A stretch of 64,000 bases of DNA from Xenorhabdus doucetiae (GCF_000968195.1 NZ_FO704550.1:3038001-3102000); one strand, 5' to 3'. Shown: positions 1 through 7,780, numbered from the stretch's first letter. Numbers and translations are program-made. Notes: generated by a model from the sequence alone, not told the origin.

Positions 1-326
1 TCAAAATCGAGATGCAGCTCAACTTTACAGGCATCCTCACTTAACGGAGTAAAATGCCACCCCCCCATCAACTTGCGGAAAGGCCCATCAACAAGCTGCA
101 TATTGATGCGCTTATTATCAAATAACGTATTGCGTGTTACAAACGTCTTACTGATCCCTGCCTTAGCGACATCAACGGAAGCCGTCATTTCATTATTACT
201 ACTGCTTATTACACGACTTCCCACACATCCAGGCAAAAAATCCGGATAGGACGTCACATCGTTGACCAATTTATACATTTGTTCCACGCTGTAAGGCACT
301 AGCGCAGAGCGACTAATCTGTGGCAT
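1..326 (-). CDS. ratA: RatA family protein (START/COQ10-like), 3' end outside window
   Basis: The minus-strand frame from ATG at 326 encodes 108 visible residues that begin MPQISRSALVPYS and include YPDFLPGC and KAGISKTF. These closely match my memory of enterobacterial RatA (YfjG), a START-fold protein of the COQ10 family. In E. coli it has been described as a 50S-binding toxin, and in related proteins as a ubiquinone-binding factor. The gene is cut by the window edge, so its stop is not visible. It is divergent from smpB with about 157 bp between the start codons, which is the usual enterobacterial arrangement. Identity is strong; the exact physiological role in this organism is inferred from family only. 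Confidence 0.9.
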   Translation of the reverse strand, partial: MPQISRSALVPYSVEQMYKLVNDVTSYPDFLPGCVGSRVISSSNNEMTASVDVAKAGISKTFVTRNTLFDNKRINMQLVDGPFRKLMGGWHFTPLSEDACKVELHLDF

Positions 327-483
327 ATCATTTCCTGTAAAACATAACAGCGCTGAATAATATCACTTAAATGTGGTTAAATAAAAACCCGCTGACATTT
401 AGCATAATAAATGTGCACTTATCGCTAAATATCATGCAGAAGAGATTTCTTTCACTAACGCATACAGTATAATACAACGCATT

Positions 484-966
484 ATGACAAAGAAAAAAGC
501 ACACAAACCCGGTTCGGCAACAATTGCCATGAATAAGCGAGCCCGCCACGAATACTTCATTGAAGAAGAATTCGAAGCAGGCTTATCCCTACAAGGTTGG
601 GAAGTCAAATCACTGCGCGCTGGCAAGGCTAACATCAGTGAGAGTTATGTTTTACTCAAAGATGGTGATGCTTATCTTTTTGGTGCCACAATTACGCCCT
701 TGAATGTTGCTTCTTCCCATGTAGTTTGTGATCCGACGCGGTCACGCAAACTATTACTTAACAAACGTGAACTTGATTCACTGTATGGTCGAGTCAATCG
801 AGAAGGCTACACCATCGTCGCACTTTCCATGTATTGGAAAAATGCTTGGAGCAAAGTCAAAATTGGCGTTGCGAAAGGTAAAAAGGCGCACGATAAACGT
901 TCAGATATTAAAGAACGTGAATGGAAATTAGACAAAGCGCGAATTATGAAGAATTCTGGGCGTTAA
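484..966 (+). CDS. smpB: SsrA-binding protein SmpB
   Basis: The 160-residue product is the tmRNA-binding partner that delivers ssrA RNA to stalled ribosomes for trans-translation. Visible family signatures are an early NKRARHEYFI stretch, the GWEVKSLRAGKANI block, and a basic C-terminal tail (KGKKAHDKR then REWKLDKARIMK) that enters the vacant mRNA channel. Its length is normal for the family. The ATG at 484 is preceded by an AT-rich promoter region shared with divergent ratA. The tmRNA gene follows about 50 bp downstream, so protein and RNA partner are adjacent, as in other enterobacteria. Confidence 0.97.
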   Translation: MTKKKAHKPGSATIAMNKRARHEYFIEEEFEAGLSLQGWEVKSLRAGKANISESYVLLKDGDAYLFGATITPLNVASSHVVCDPTRSRKLLLNKRELDSLYGRVNREGYTIVALSMYWKNAWSKVKIGVAKGKKAHDKRSDIKEREWKLDKARIMKNSGR

Positions 967-1016
967 TCACTGGCATTATCTCCCAATATTCTGATATACT
1001 TGCCGTTAACACACTT

Positions 1017-1380
1017 GGGGCTGATTCTGGATTCGACGGTATTCGCGAAACCCAAGGTGCATGCCGAGGGGCGGTTGGCCTCGTAAAAAGCCGCAAAACA
1101 ATAGTCGCAAACGACGAAAACTACGCACTGGCAGCTTAATAACCTGCTCAGAGCCCTCTCTCCCTAGCCTCCGCTCTTAGGACGGGGATCAAGAGAGGTC
1201 AAACCCAAAAGAGATCGCGTGGATGCCTTGCCTGGGGTTGAAGCGTTAAATCCAATCAGGCTAGTTTGTTAGTGGCGTGTCTGTCCGCAGCTGGCAAGCG
1301 AATGTAAAGACCAGACTAAGCATGTAGTACCGAGGATGTAGGAATTTCGGACGCGGGTTCAACTCCCGCCAGCTCCACCA
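1017..1380 (+). ncRNA. ssrA: Transfer-messenger RNA (tmRNA)
   Basis: The gene starts with GGGGCTGATTCTGGATTCG and ends with a tRNA-like T arm and CCA at 1378-1380, giving 364 nt, the usual size. The resume codon is GCA at 1107 and the tag frame 1107-1139 reads ANDENYALAA and then TAA. A TATACT-like -10 element lies about 20 bp upstream. The last 45 nt (1336-1380) form the left copy of the prophage attachment repeat, so integration left a full-length functional tmRNA on this side. The terminator at 1391-1418 therefore lies on phage-derived DNA. Confidence 0.97.
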
Positions 1381-1383
1381 AAT
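1336..1383 (+). repeat. attL core (3' end of ssrA)
   Basis: This 48-bp segment is identical to 29475-29522. It covers the T-arm and acceptor end of the tmRNA plus three further bases. Identity stops immediately outside on both sides (G versus T upstream, A versus T downstream), which defines the core. Integration in a tRNA-like 3' end is typical of tyrosine recombinases. Confidence 0.95.
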
Positions 1384-1390
1384 AAATCAA

Positions 1391-1418
1391 GGGGTTGCGT
1401 GAAAACGCAGCCCTTTTC
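1391..1418 (+). terminator. Rho-independent terminator after ssrA
   Basis: GGGGTTGCGT, a GAAA loop, ACGCAGCCC and then TTTT form a short stem (one G-U pair) just after attL. Because it lies inside the element, the phage supplies the terminator for host ssrA. Confidence 0.75.
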
Positions 1419-1427
1419 CTTTGATAG

Positions 1428-1446
1428 TGGCGGCAAAATGGCGACA
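1428..1446 (+). promoter_or_regulatory. Putative integrase arm-type site pair, attL side
   Basis: TGGCGGCA at 1428-1435 and TGGCGACA at 1439-1446 are two near-identical octamers with 11-bp phasing. The same pair with the same spacing occurs at 29362-29380 beside attR. A repeated octamer pair near both att cores is what arm-binding sites of a tyrosine integrase look like. The role is inferred. Confidence 0.55.
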
Positions 1447-2040
1447 GAGATTTTAGAACATCATCCATATCAGTTTTTTGGTGGGCTATTTTTCACGTAT
1501 CAGAATCACACAAGAAATTTTTTTTGGTCAGGGGAATAATGTTGATTGATTTCAGTTTCTCAACGACCACCAACCCGCACCATTACCGCCTTTCGAAATT
1601 CTCCTTAACCTTTCCCCGTGATCCTAATTCTCACGTAAAATAGATTTATCCCTTTAATATCAATGCACTGATATTTTCCCCGTGATCCGTTCTAGATCCA
1701 AAAACTGTAATTTCCTGAAAACCTTTTCACCCGTTTCATTTTGCAATGTTTCCCACACCGCCAGTGCTGGCGCGGTCTGGCGGTTCGTCTTGTAGGATTT
1801 TAAAACTGAAATAATTTCTTGATCCAAAACGTGCAGGCGGGTGCGGTGTAGTCCGTTTTACGTCGGGTTTACTTTTATTTCGTGGGGATTGTGCAGCCTG
1901 AGCGCGACGCAGGGACGCGATCCAAATTAACCACGGGACGGAGTCAACTTAATTGATAATGGCGCTGTGTGTGTCTGGTTGCGTTTAGTGAGAGAGAATA
2001 AATTGAATAGAGATGAAGAGAGCTGCGAGCCGTAAATGTT
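1447..2040. other. Largely gene-free phage DNA with a weak 55-codon frame
   Basis: No ATG-started gene is convincing here. On the minus strand, 1660-1827 is an open frame of 55 codons from a TTG (LDQEIISVLKSY to ITGKISVH). It has protein-like composition but no ribosome-binding site, so it may be a gene remnant. The 14-mer TTTCCCCGTGATCC occurs twice (about 1612 and 1676), and there is a GCCAGTGCTGGC palindrome near 1761. I see nothing else supportable. Confidence 0.35.
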
Positions 2041-2070
2041 AAAGGCCACCGGGCGGTTAACCCGGTGGCC
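2041..2070 (-). terminator. Terminator of the dinQ-like gene
   Basis: The arms at 2044-2053 and 2061-2070 are perfectly complementary (GGCCACCGGG and CCCGGTGGCC) around a 7-nt loop. Read leftward, the stem is followed by TTTAACATTT. It starts 20 bp after the stop codon of the small ORF at 2090-2173. Confidence 0.75.
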
Positions 2071-2089
2071 TTATCTACGTTTCCGTTAT

Positions 2090-2173
2090 CTATTTCAGAA
2101 AGGTACGGATCAATTCTAAAAGCGCAACTAACGCCTTGAGAACGATGATAGCGGTATCGATAAACCTCTTCAT
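2090..2173 (-). CDS. DinQ-like small hydrophobic membrane peptide (type I toxin candidate)
   Basis: The 27-codon ORF runs from ATG at 2173 to TAG at 2090 and is preceded by GGAG eight bases upstream. The peptide starts MKRFIDTAIIVL and contains ALLELIR near the C-terminus: one amphipathic or transmembrane helix with a Lys end. From memory, E. coli DinQ has the same length and shares ID-AIIVL-AL-ALLELIR-FL in register; TisB is a looser match. DinQ is an inner-membrane peptide that lowers membrane potential and is silenced by the antisense RNA AgrB. Here the gene has a long leader, its own terminator, and two neighbouring RNA genes complementary to that leader. It lies inside a prophage, between the hub gene and attL. 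I saw no LexA box, unlike E. coli dinQ. Confidence 0.78.
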   Translation of the reverse strand: MKRFIDTAIIVLKALVALLELIRTFLK

Positions 2174-2441
2174 CCGTTTGCTCCAGCTAGGGAGCACGAC
2201 TTAACCAACCATTGCCTTTAGGCTGCCTGTCCGATTGGCTATCATCATTGTTAGTAGGTGACTGTCGCGCTCTGACCGAGGCACCGAATCAGCACCATCT
2301 GGTATTCAGCCAGGGCTTTGTACACCTCGTAAGACTTACGAAGTATTGAAATCCTTTTCAATATAAAACACTTTAGTTAATGGTCATTGCGCTTATCCAA
2401 CTAACAAGCGTAGATTATAGGTCTATTTTCAGATGATTCAA
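2174..2441 (-). promoter_or_regulatory. Promoter and long 5' leader of the dinQ-like gene
   Basis: Read leftward, TTGAAT (2441-2436), 16 bp and TATAAT (2419-2414) form a good sigma-70 promoter, predicting a start near 2406 and a leader of about 230 nt. The leader has hairpins at TTGAAAAGGATTTCAA (about 2345-2361) and TCGTAAGTCTTACGA (2328-2342). The segment 2250-2283, about 77-110 nt before the start codon, is complementary to two antisense RNAs encoded at 2470-2817. Leader control far from the ribosome-binding site is known for dinQ and tisB. Confidence 0.65.
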
Positions 2442-2469
2442 TCAATTAAAACAATGGATCAGCAAAAAC

Positions 2470-2586
2470 AAAAAAACCAACTGGTGAGGTTGGCTTTTTC
2501 GTTTTTTACCCTTGAATTGGGTGGGGTACTTTACGCTATTGACAAGGTTGGTTGCCTCGGTTTTAGCGCGACAGTCACCTACTAAC
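2470..2586 (-). ncRNA. Putative antisense RNA 1 (AgrA/AgrB-like)
   Basis: Leftward elements TTGATA (2621-2616), 17 bp and TAGACT (2598-2593) predict a start at about 2586. The stem CCAAC-loop-GTTGG (2493-2477) followed by seven T gives an end near 2470, so the RNA is about 117 nt. Its first 34 nt (2586-2553) are complementary to the dinQ-like leader 2250-2283: 22 perfect pairs, three mismatches, then nine perfect pairs. Transcription itself is inferred. Confidence 0.65.
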
Positions 2587-2703
2587 ACTCTCAGTCTAAT
2601 ACCTATAGCATAAAATATCAACCTATGGTATAGCGTCAATGTTCTCATACAAATGGGCGCTATTCACCCAATCACAGGCGAATATTTCTGTAGTAGATAA
2701 AAC

Positions 2704-2817
2704 AAAAAAACCAACGGATAAGGTTGGCTTTTTTTGTATTTCCCTTAAGAAGGGCTATTTGTTTCGTACTGACTAAGGTTGGTAGCCTCGGTCAGAGCGC
2801 GCTACTCCTCAACTAAC
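2704..2817 (-). ncRNA. Putative antisense RNA 2 (AgrA/AgrB-like paralogue)
   Basis: This is the paralogue of the RNA at 2470-2586. It has TTGATA (2851-2846), 16 bp, TAGACT (2829-2824), a predicted start at 2817 and a CCAAC/GTTGG terminator with T run ending near 2704. Its complementarity to the leader lies in the other half: about 17 continuous pairs at CGCGCTCTGACCGAGGC plus the first GTTAGT, with a divergent middle. E. coli likewise carries two tandem RNAs (AgrA, AgrB) with unequal pairing to dinQ. Confidence 0.6.
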
Positions 2818-2893
2818 ATCATCAGTCTAATCCCTCTGCATAAAATATCAACCTATGCTATGGCGTAAAAAATCTCATACAAAGGGACGATAT

Positions 2894-4531
2894 TCACCCA
2901 ATCACAGGCGAATACTTCTGTTTCAGCCCATCGGATTTATGCGCCGTGTTGCGTATTGCGCTGGCGTTCTCCGGGGTGCCGGTGTTGTGATGGGTATGGG
3001 CGGCGGTCAGTTCGGCCAGTTCTTTCACCACATCCAGCGTATCTAACATCAGGGTCATCACGTTAAGTTGCTGGCTGCCTACCCAGACCACCGGCGCGAC
3101 AATCTCTTGCTTGGCTCCGGCGATGCTCTGGCGGATCAGGCCGATTTTTTCTATCAGCTTTTGGCCGACTTCAATATCCGCGACCTTTCCCACACTGGTG
3201 ACCAGATTGGACGAGGTCGCCATGCAGTAATCACCGTCTGCAATCTGCTGAACTGCACCCGCCAGTAAGGTCGATGTGCCCAACACCGTGGTCTTGTCCG
3301 TGGCCTGTAGCGTGGTTTCCCGTGCCACGAGGGTGCGGGTTTCCGTGTCGGCCTTGACAATGCGGTGCATGGAGGACTCGTTAATGGTCTGGTCAGTTTG
3401 CCGTATCCAACTGCCCTCCTGCGTCACTCTTTGCGACACTTCCGCCCGCTGCTGCTGCAACTGTTCACCCGGCTTGATATCGGGCAGGGTGTTGCCCTGG
3501 CTCAGGGTCTGGCGGATAAAGGGCTTGTCCGGGCGGCCGCCCTCAAAAGCAATTTCTACCATTGTGCCGATAGGCGGATACTGGAACATGCCCGATTCGC
3601 CGCCCGCCATTGGCAACGGCAGCGGGACAGCCTGATAAACCGGGGCGGCAGCATCCTGACCGTTATCATCCAGCAATTGCACATCAACCGCATAGCGCGG
3701 CCGGAAGGGATCGGAAATATCGCCGCTGGCCGTGTTTTCGGTGTGCGCCTCAATACGGGCGAATTTCGGCAAATGCAGCCCGGCCGATAATTCGGGGTAA
3801 GCCGCATCAATCTGGCGCTGGGCGGGCGTTTTACTCTCCGGTTGGCCTTTGGGCTGCCATGTGAGGGTCATGTTTTCATTGTTCAGGTTGACCTTGGTCA
3901 GCCGTTGCTGATTGACCACGACACCAGGGCGCAGCGATTGGATCATCGGGAGGGTCATGGCATTGCCTGCGGACTGGCTCTTGCTGAATTCATTGGGAAT
4001 ATCGACGGGCTTCCCGGCAAACAGCGAATGCGCCCAACTGCCCAGATACACCGAACCATCTGGCAGTTGTTGCCAGATATAATCTTCAATGGCGAAGACC
4101 TGCCCCAAGTTCGCCAGCAACTGATAGCCCGTGCCGTTATGGGTGTAGTGCGGGATCGGTTTATCGGCATAGGGTGCCTGCGGCAAGATAAAGGTCAGCC
4201 CGCTGTGTTCCTGCAAGTAGTCCACAATCTGGCGCAGGGTCGGATGCTGAAACGAGCACGGCCAAGGACGATCAAACACCCCGGCCAGTTCACGTACAAA
4301 CAGGCGTTGATAGCCGTTCTGGGCAGGTTGCGACCGTTCCACATAGCCCGTAAACCAGCGCAGCACCAAATCGGTGTATCCCACATCCAGCCGGACAAGT
4401 TTTCCGGTGTAATCCGTGGTTGTCTCGGCCGTGATAAAGCCCCGGCCACAGGCTGACAGTTCCAGCATCAGATTGGCGTCAACCAGATGCACTTCATCCC
4501 CGGAGAGATAAAGCCGGTTAATCGGTTTCAT
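2894..4531 (-). CDS. Baseplate hub/spike protein (late control D/VgrG-like)
   Basis: The 545-residue product begins MKPINRLYLSGDEVHLVD. It has an N-terminal hub-like region (residues 1-230), a middle FRPRYAVDVQLLDDNG stretch resembling the OB-fold baseplate assembly domain of gpV/VgrG spikes, and a C-terminal beta-rich repeat region with a hydrophobic segment. This fusion of hub and spike is the pattern of VgrG-like proteins in HP1/K139-type phages. It is the last gene of the leftward late operon and overlaps the upstream gene by 14 bp. The last codons overlap the second copy of the antisense-RNA module. The family is clear in kind but not in exact name. Confidence 0.75.
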   Translation of the reverse strand: MKPINRLYLSGDEVHLVDANLMLELSACGRGFITAETTTDYTGKLVRLDVGYTDLVLRWFTGYVERSQPAQNGYQRLFVRELAGVFDRPWPCSFQHPTLRQIVDYLQEHSGLTFILPQAPYADKPIPHYTHNGTGYQLLANLGQVFAIEDYIWQQLPDGSVYLGSWAHSLFAGKPVDIPNEFSKSQSAGNAMTLPMIQSLRPGVVVNQQRLTKVNLNNENMTLTWQPKGQPESKTPAQRQIDAAYPELSAGLHLPKFARIEAHTENTASGDISDPFRPRYAVDVQLLDDNGQDAAAPVYQAVPLPLPMAGGESGMFQYPPIGTMVEIAFEGGRPDKPFIRQTLSQGNTLPDIKPGEQLQQQRAEVSQRVTQEGSWIRQTDQTINESSMHRIVKADTETRTLVARETTLQATDKTTVLGTSTLLAGAVQQIADGDYCMATSSNLVTSVGKVADIEVGQKLIEKIGLIRQSIAGAKQEIVAPVVWVGSQQLNVMTLMLDTLDVVKELAELTAAHTHHNTGTPENASAIRNTAHKSDGLKQKYSPVIG

Positions 4532-5063
4532 GGGCTGCGCCTATTTTGTCATTGATTGGTTTCAGCACTTTTCGTTCAAACCAGCTTAACTGTTCCGGCT
4601 CTTCCTTGGCGGCACTGCCGCCCTGCCCGGCCTGCTTTTTGGCCGGAATATTGCCCGCCGCACGGGCATCGCGTTTCTCCGACACCGATAAATGTTCCCT
4701 TAAGGTAAAGGTCACCTGCCATGCCTGCTTGCCGTCTACCTTGCTGGCGTCAATCGTGCCCGTAAATGTCCCGATGCGAAAATTAATGGCCTGCGCAGTC
4801 AGGTTGGCAACCCGGTAGCGTTTCAGGTTGCCGTTTTCCTTGGCTTCGGCCAGCGCAAACAGGCGCGACAAGGTTTTCTGTTCGGTAAAGGGAATAATCC
4901 CCGTGATGCGCAGTTCTTTCGGCTTAATGCCCTGTTCCGCTACAGCGGTGCTGGATGACTGCCCGCTTTGGTCTTGATCCTGAAACATCACCGAAGGGGT
5001 GACGGTCAGGCTTTTTAAGGGGATGGCCTCGCCGTCAAGGGCGAGGGTGATAATTTGGCTCAT
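4518..5063 (-). CDS. Baseplate/tail complex protein, hub partner
   Basis: This 181-residue protein starts MSQIITLALDGEAIPLKS. It has a beta-rich core (RITGIIPF to WQVTFTLREHLSVSEKRD) and ends in a charged tail with LSWFERKVLKPINDK. In HP1/K139-like phages a protein of this kind sits directly before the D/VgrG-like hub gene and is labelled a baseplate complex protein. It probably plays the role of a LysM- or gpX-like connector between tube and hub, but no LysM motif is visible. It overlaps both neighbours by short stretches, indicating translational coupling. Confidence 0.6.
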   Translation of the reverse strand: MSQIITLALDGEAIPLKSLTVTPSVMFQDQDQSGQSSSTAVAEQGIKPKELRITGIIPFTEQKTLSRLFALAEAKENGNLKRYRVANLTAQAINFRIGTFTGTIDASKVDGKQAWQVTFTLREHLSVSEKRDARAAGNIPAKKQAGQGGSAAKEEPEQLSWFERKVLKPINDKIGAAHETD

Positions 5064-5763
5064 GCGATAGCATCCTTTCTAATGCGCTGATGTTGTCTCC
5101 GGCAAACAGGGTTGCCAGTGTATACACGGCGTCCGGTTCCGGTATTTCCTTGCGCAGCTTCTCGGCCAACAGCGCACCGTGGCCTGTTCCGCTAAATGCC
5201 CAAACGGGGGCGGTGTTGCCCATTGCGCCACTCAGGGCATCACTGACTTGCTGCAAGGCGTTTTGTCTGGCCGTGGTAAATCCGCTTAACTGTGCTTTTA
5301 ATCCGGCAAGGCTGCTGCCCGCGCTGGCCTGTGCTTTGGCCTGTTCAATCAGTTGGGCATTGGCGGCCAAGCGGCTACTTGCGGTTGACAATGGTTGTGG
5401 CAGTGGCAACCCGCCGCCCTGTTTGCCCGGCAATTGCATTTTGCTGATGCTCAGGCGTTCGGCGGTTTTTGCCATGCGCGTGACTTGGGAAAAGACCGGC
5501 AACGGCAACACGGATGAAAATTGCGTTAAGTGCTGCATAAATTCAGCGTGGGTCTTGGCACAGACCATTAACACAAGGGCATTCAGGTGACCTGCGCCTG
5601 TCAGCTTATTTGACAGGTAATGAATGGCGTTGGCCGGGCTTAAGTAGCTGCCACTGTCGGCCTGCTGCCCGACACCGTAAATAAACGGGTGTACGGGCAC
5701 GATGCTGGCAGACAGCCCCGACAGCGCCGGGGACAATTGCAGGGTTTTACGTTGCCAGTGCAT
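5035..5763 (-). CDS. Phage baseplate-region protein of unknown function
   Basis: With the ATG at 5763, which shares its A with the preceding stop (TAATG), the product is 242 residues starting MHWQRKTLQLSPALSG. It has a globular first half, an Ala/Gln-rich helical middle and a C-terminal SALERMLSHEPN. I recognise no catalytic motif. Its fixed place between the fibre chaperone and the hub genes suggests a structural or assembly role in the baseplate. The longer frame back to 5784 would overlap the upstream gene by 22 bp and lacks a better ribosome-binding site. Confidence 0.6.
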   Translation of the reverse strand: MHWQRKTLQLSPALSGLSASIVPVHPFIYGVGQQADSGSYLSPANAIHYLSNKLTGAGHLNALVLMVCAKTHAEFMQHLTQFSSVLPLPVFSQVTRMAKTAERLSISKMQLPGKQGGGLPLPQPLSTASSRLAANAQLIEQAKAQASAGSSLAGLKAQLSGFTTARQNALQQVSDALSGAMGNTAPVWAFSGTGHGALLAEKLRKEIPEPDAVYTLATLFAGDNISALERMLSHEPNYHPRP

Positions 5764-6188
5764 TATTCGGGTTGCTCCGGCCAATCGATATCAGGGGCGG
5801 TCGAGCAATCCACTCGGTTGAGTAATACCCTATAGCGTCGCCATTCGTTTAAAACAACTTTTTCCGAAACTGTAGCGATATTCAAGTCAACTGCATCCTG
5901 ACAAATACCAATTTTTTCATTAGCAACGCGCAACAATTGCCTTTTTTCCTGTTCTGCCTGGCTCTGCAATTCCCTCCGTGTCGGCGGGGGAATATCTCCC
6001 CATGCAGGTAATCCGCCATAACCAGCAATGCGCAGTTTCCCTATGGGTGGCTCATTGCCTGCAAATTCGTTGAAAACAGCCTGATTAACCACTATCCCAT
6101 CATCCGGCCATGACCCTGCGTTAATGTAATCTGATTTCCAATCAACCGGGTAGAATGCGTTAGTTTTTGCACTATAGATATAATTCAT
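5763..6188 (-). CDS. Tail fibre assembly protein (Tfa family)
   Basis: Starting at the ATG at 6188, just past the fibre stop, the 141-residue protein begins MNYIYSAKTNAFYPV and contains LRIAGYGGLPAWGDIPPPT and a Gln/Glu-rich helix (LQSQAEQEKRQLL). It ends in LNEWRRYRVLLNRVD followed by IDWPEQP, which is the conserved Tfa C-terminal signature. Tfa chaperones the trimerisation of the adjacent fibre and often specifies host range together with the fibre tip. The upstream extension to 6281 lies inside the fibre gene and is rejected. Confidence 0.9.
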   Translation of the reverse strand: MNYIYSAKTNAFYPVDWKSDYINAGSWPDDGIVVNQAVFNEFAGNEPPIGKLRIAGYGGLPAWGDIPPPTRRELQSQAEQEKRQLLRVANEKIGICQDAVDLNIATVSEKVVLNEWRRYRVLLNRVDCSTAPDIDWPEQPE

Positions 6189-6189
6189 G

Positions 6190-7773
6190 TTAATACCCCA
6201 CTGCGAACCAGTTGCATTGGATACCATTTTCCGCCGTAATGGCAGTAAACCCCGTTGTGGTGCGGTCGCGTGCCTGCACATTGTTTATACTGGGATTATT
6301 GGCAGAATCTGATATTGTCATCTGCACATTGACACATTCCGTTGGAAACATTGCGGGGAACTGTATCGGATACGTCCCCGGATACGTCATATTGATTGTC
6401 CCCCACTGTAAGATCATACCTGTGTCAACGTTTTTCCAGTGTCCAGTAGTTGATTTAACCAATATATCTGTTGGGATGGTTTCAACGGTAGCCAATAATT
6501 TCCCATTTAACGATACTGACCCGTTTCCCACTTCTAAATGTGTACTCGTTTTCACATTAGTTAATGACACATGATTGGATTCGGCACCGCAGCCCAACAG
6601 ATAACGAGCGTCTCCGCTGGCATCAGTTCCATAAATGTAGTTTGCAGCACCGGGCGTCGCATTTCTCAATTCAATAACTTTATTGTCTGAAATAATTGTA
6701 CCCCCAAATGCAGATACCGCATTCACATCGCCAGCATTCAAAAAAACATCATATCGCATTGATTTTCCGTTTATTTTCCGAGTAACTGGCACTCGCCCGT
6801 TAGCGTTGTCGTTAACTATTTTTACCGTTGCAATTTCCTCGCCGTCGATAAACGCGCGTTTATCACCGATCTCCAGATCAGTTTGCGTCTGGTTATTAGT
6901 TAACGACACAGTGTTTTTTCCTGAACCACAACCTAGCAGATAGCGTGCATTTCCGCGGGCGTCAGTTCCATAAATATAGTTTGCAGCGTTCGGCGTCGCG
7001 TTTCTCAATTCGATTATTTTGTTATCTGAAATGATCACCCCTCCGAACACAGAAACAGCATTTATATCATTCGCATTCAAATTGACGTCAGATGATAGCG
7101 ATTTTCCGTTAATTTTTCGGGTATTGAGGTCTGCAATAGCACGATCACTCAATGCGCCTTTAGGACGCAAATCAATCACATTCCCGTTACCATCAATACT
7201 CGCAATCGCAAACACATAATGCGGATACCCCGCCGCATCCACATAATTTTTCAGGTCATTCGCAACGGTAATTTTAACAACCGTCTTCCACTGGCTCACC
7301 AGATTGCCCTGATAGCTAAAATCGGCATACACACGGGTATTGCGCACCGTGTTTAACGTTTGGTCATGTTCCAATACCCCGCGCAGCCCGCCGACATAGG
7401 CCAACCCTTTTTTCACCGTGTACTGATCACCGTTGCGGATCACCGCAAAGCCATCGCCGAAAAAAGCCGCCTCGCCGTAGCTGTCGGTATTGATCAGGCG
7501 CTGCATTTCATCCATACCGGACAAACGCGCGGTAAAATCAATCTGCCATGTTTCGGCTGTCGTGGTGATGGCCGTCTCTTTGGCCGCGCCGTCAAACCCC
7601 AGCAAGAAAGGACGGGTTAAGACGTTGCCCTGCAAGCCGTTGGCGGTCTTGATTTTCTTCTGGGCTGGCGCATGGGTGATCATGCCAATCACGCCCGACG
7701 CCTTATTCAGCAAGCCAATCCAGTTAAAATCAAAGTTACCCACTTCGGTGCCCAATGTGACGCTGTAAGCCAC
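6190..7773 (-). CDS. Tail fibre protein, main part of a frameshifted gene
   Basis: The 527-residue frame covers most of a tail fibre. AYSVTLGTEVGNFDFNWIGL and WQIDFTARLSGMDE belong to the N-terminal baseplate-attachment domain common to P2-like fibres. Two tandem copies of about 110 residues follow, each starting KINGKS and including RNATP-AANYIYGTDA and ARYLLGCG, and then a C-terminal tip ending in an IQCNWFAVGY-like segment. The true start is not here: the first 67 residues are encoded in another frame at 7781-7984, and one extra G in a G4 run (plus-strand CCCC at 7792-7795) separates them. Without the extra base the protein would be about 597 residues. It is either inactivated or a sequencing error. 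Confidence 0.85.
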   Translation of the reverse strand: MAYSVTLGTEVGNFDFNWIGLLNKASGVIGMITHAPAQKKIKTANGLQGNVLTRPFLLGFDGAAKETAITTTAETWQIDFTARLSGMDEMQRLINTDSYGEAAFFGDGFAVIRNGDQYTVKKGLAYVGGLRGVLEHDQTLNTVRNTRVYADFSYQGNLVSQWKTVVKITVANDLKNYVDAAGYPHYVFAIASIDGNGNVIDLRPKGALSDRAIADLNTRKINGKSLSSDVNLNANDINAVSVFGGVIISDNKIIELRNATPNAANYIYGTDARGNARYLLGCGSGKNTVSLTNNQTQTDLEIGDKRAFIDGEEIATVKIVNDNANGRVPVTRKINGKSMRYDVFLNAGDVNAVSAFGGTIISDNKVIELRNATPGAANYIYGTDASGDARYLLGCGAESNHVSLTNVKTSTHLEVGNGSVSLNGKLLATVETIPTDILVKSTTGHWKNVDTGMILQWGTINMTYPGTYPIQFPAMFPTECVNVQMTISDSANNPSINNVQARDRTTTGFTAITAENGIQCNWFAVGY

Positions 7774-7780
7774 GGCGTTC

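Larger units (their letters stand above)
2467..2920. repeat. Tandem direct repeat of the antisense-RNA module (2467-2690 and 2701-2920)
   Basis: Two units of about 220 bp, roughly three-quarters identical by eye, share the terminator, the leader-like segment, the promoter and the terminal block TTCACCCAATCACAGGCGAA. In unit 2 that block is the real 3' end of the hub gene (stop at 2894). In unit 1 (about 2663-2690) it is a ghost copy of the same nine codons, so the duplication included the end of that gene. Confidence 0.8.

Noticed and set aside
2281..2470. LexA box upstream of the dinQ-like gene
   Set aside because: E. coli dinQ is SOS-controlled, but no CTGT-N8-ACAG-like sequence was found around the predicted promoter.
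2442..2648. 68-codon minus-strand ORF over the first antisense-RNA unit
   Set aside because: It covers the predicted promoter, RNA and terminator, has no ribosome-binding site and no counterpart frame in the second repeat unit.
3842..4456. 204-codon plus-strand ORF inside the hub gene
   Set aside because: It is antisense to a clearly coding phage gene and has no ribosome-binding site or recognisable motif.
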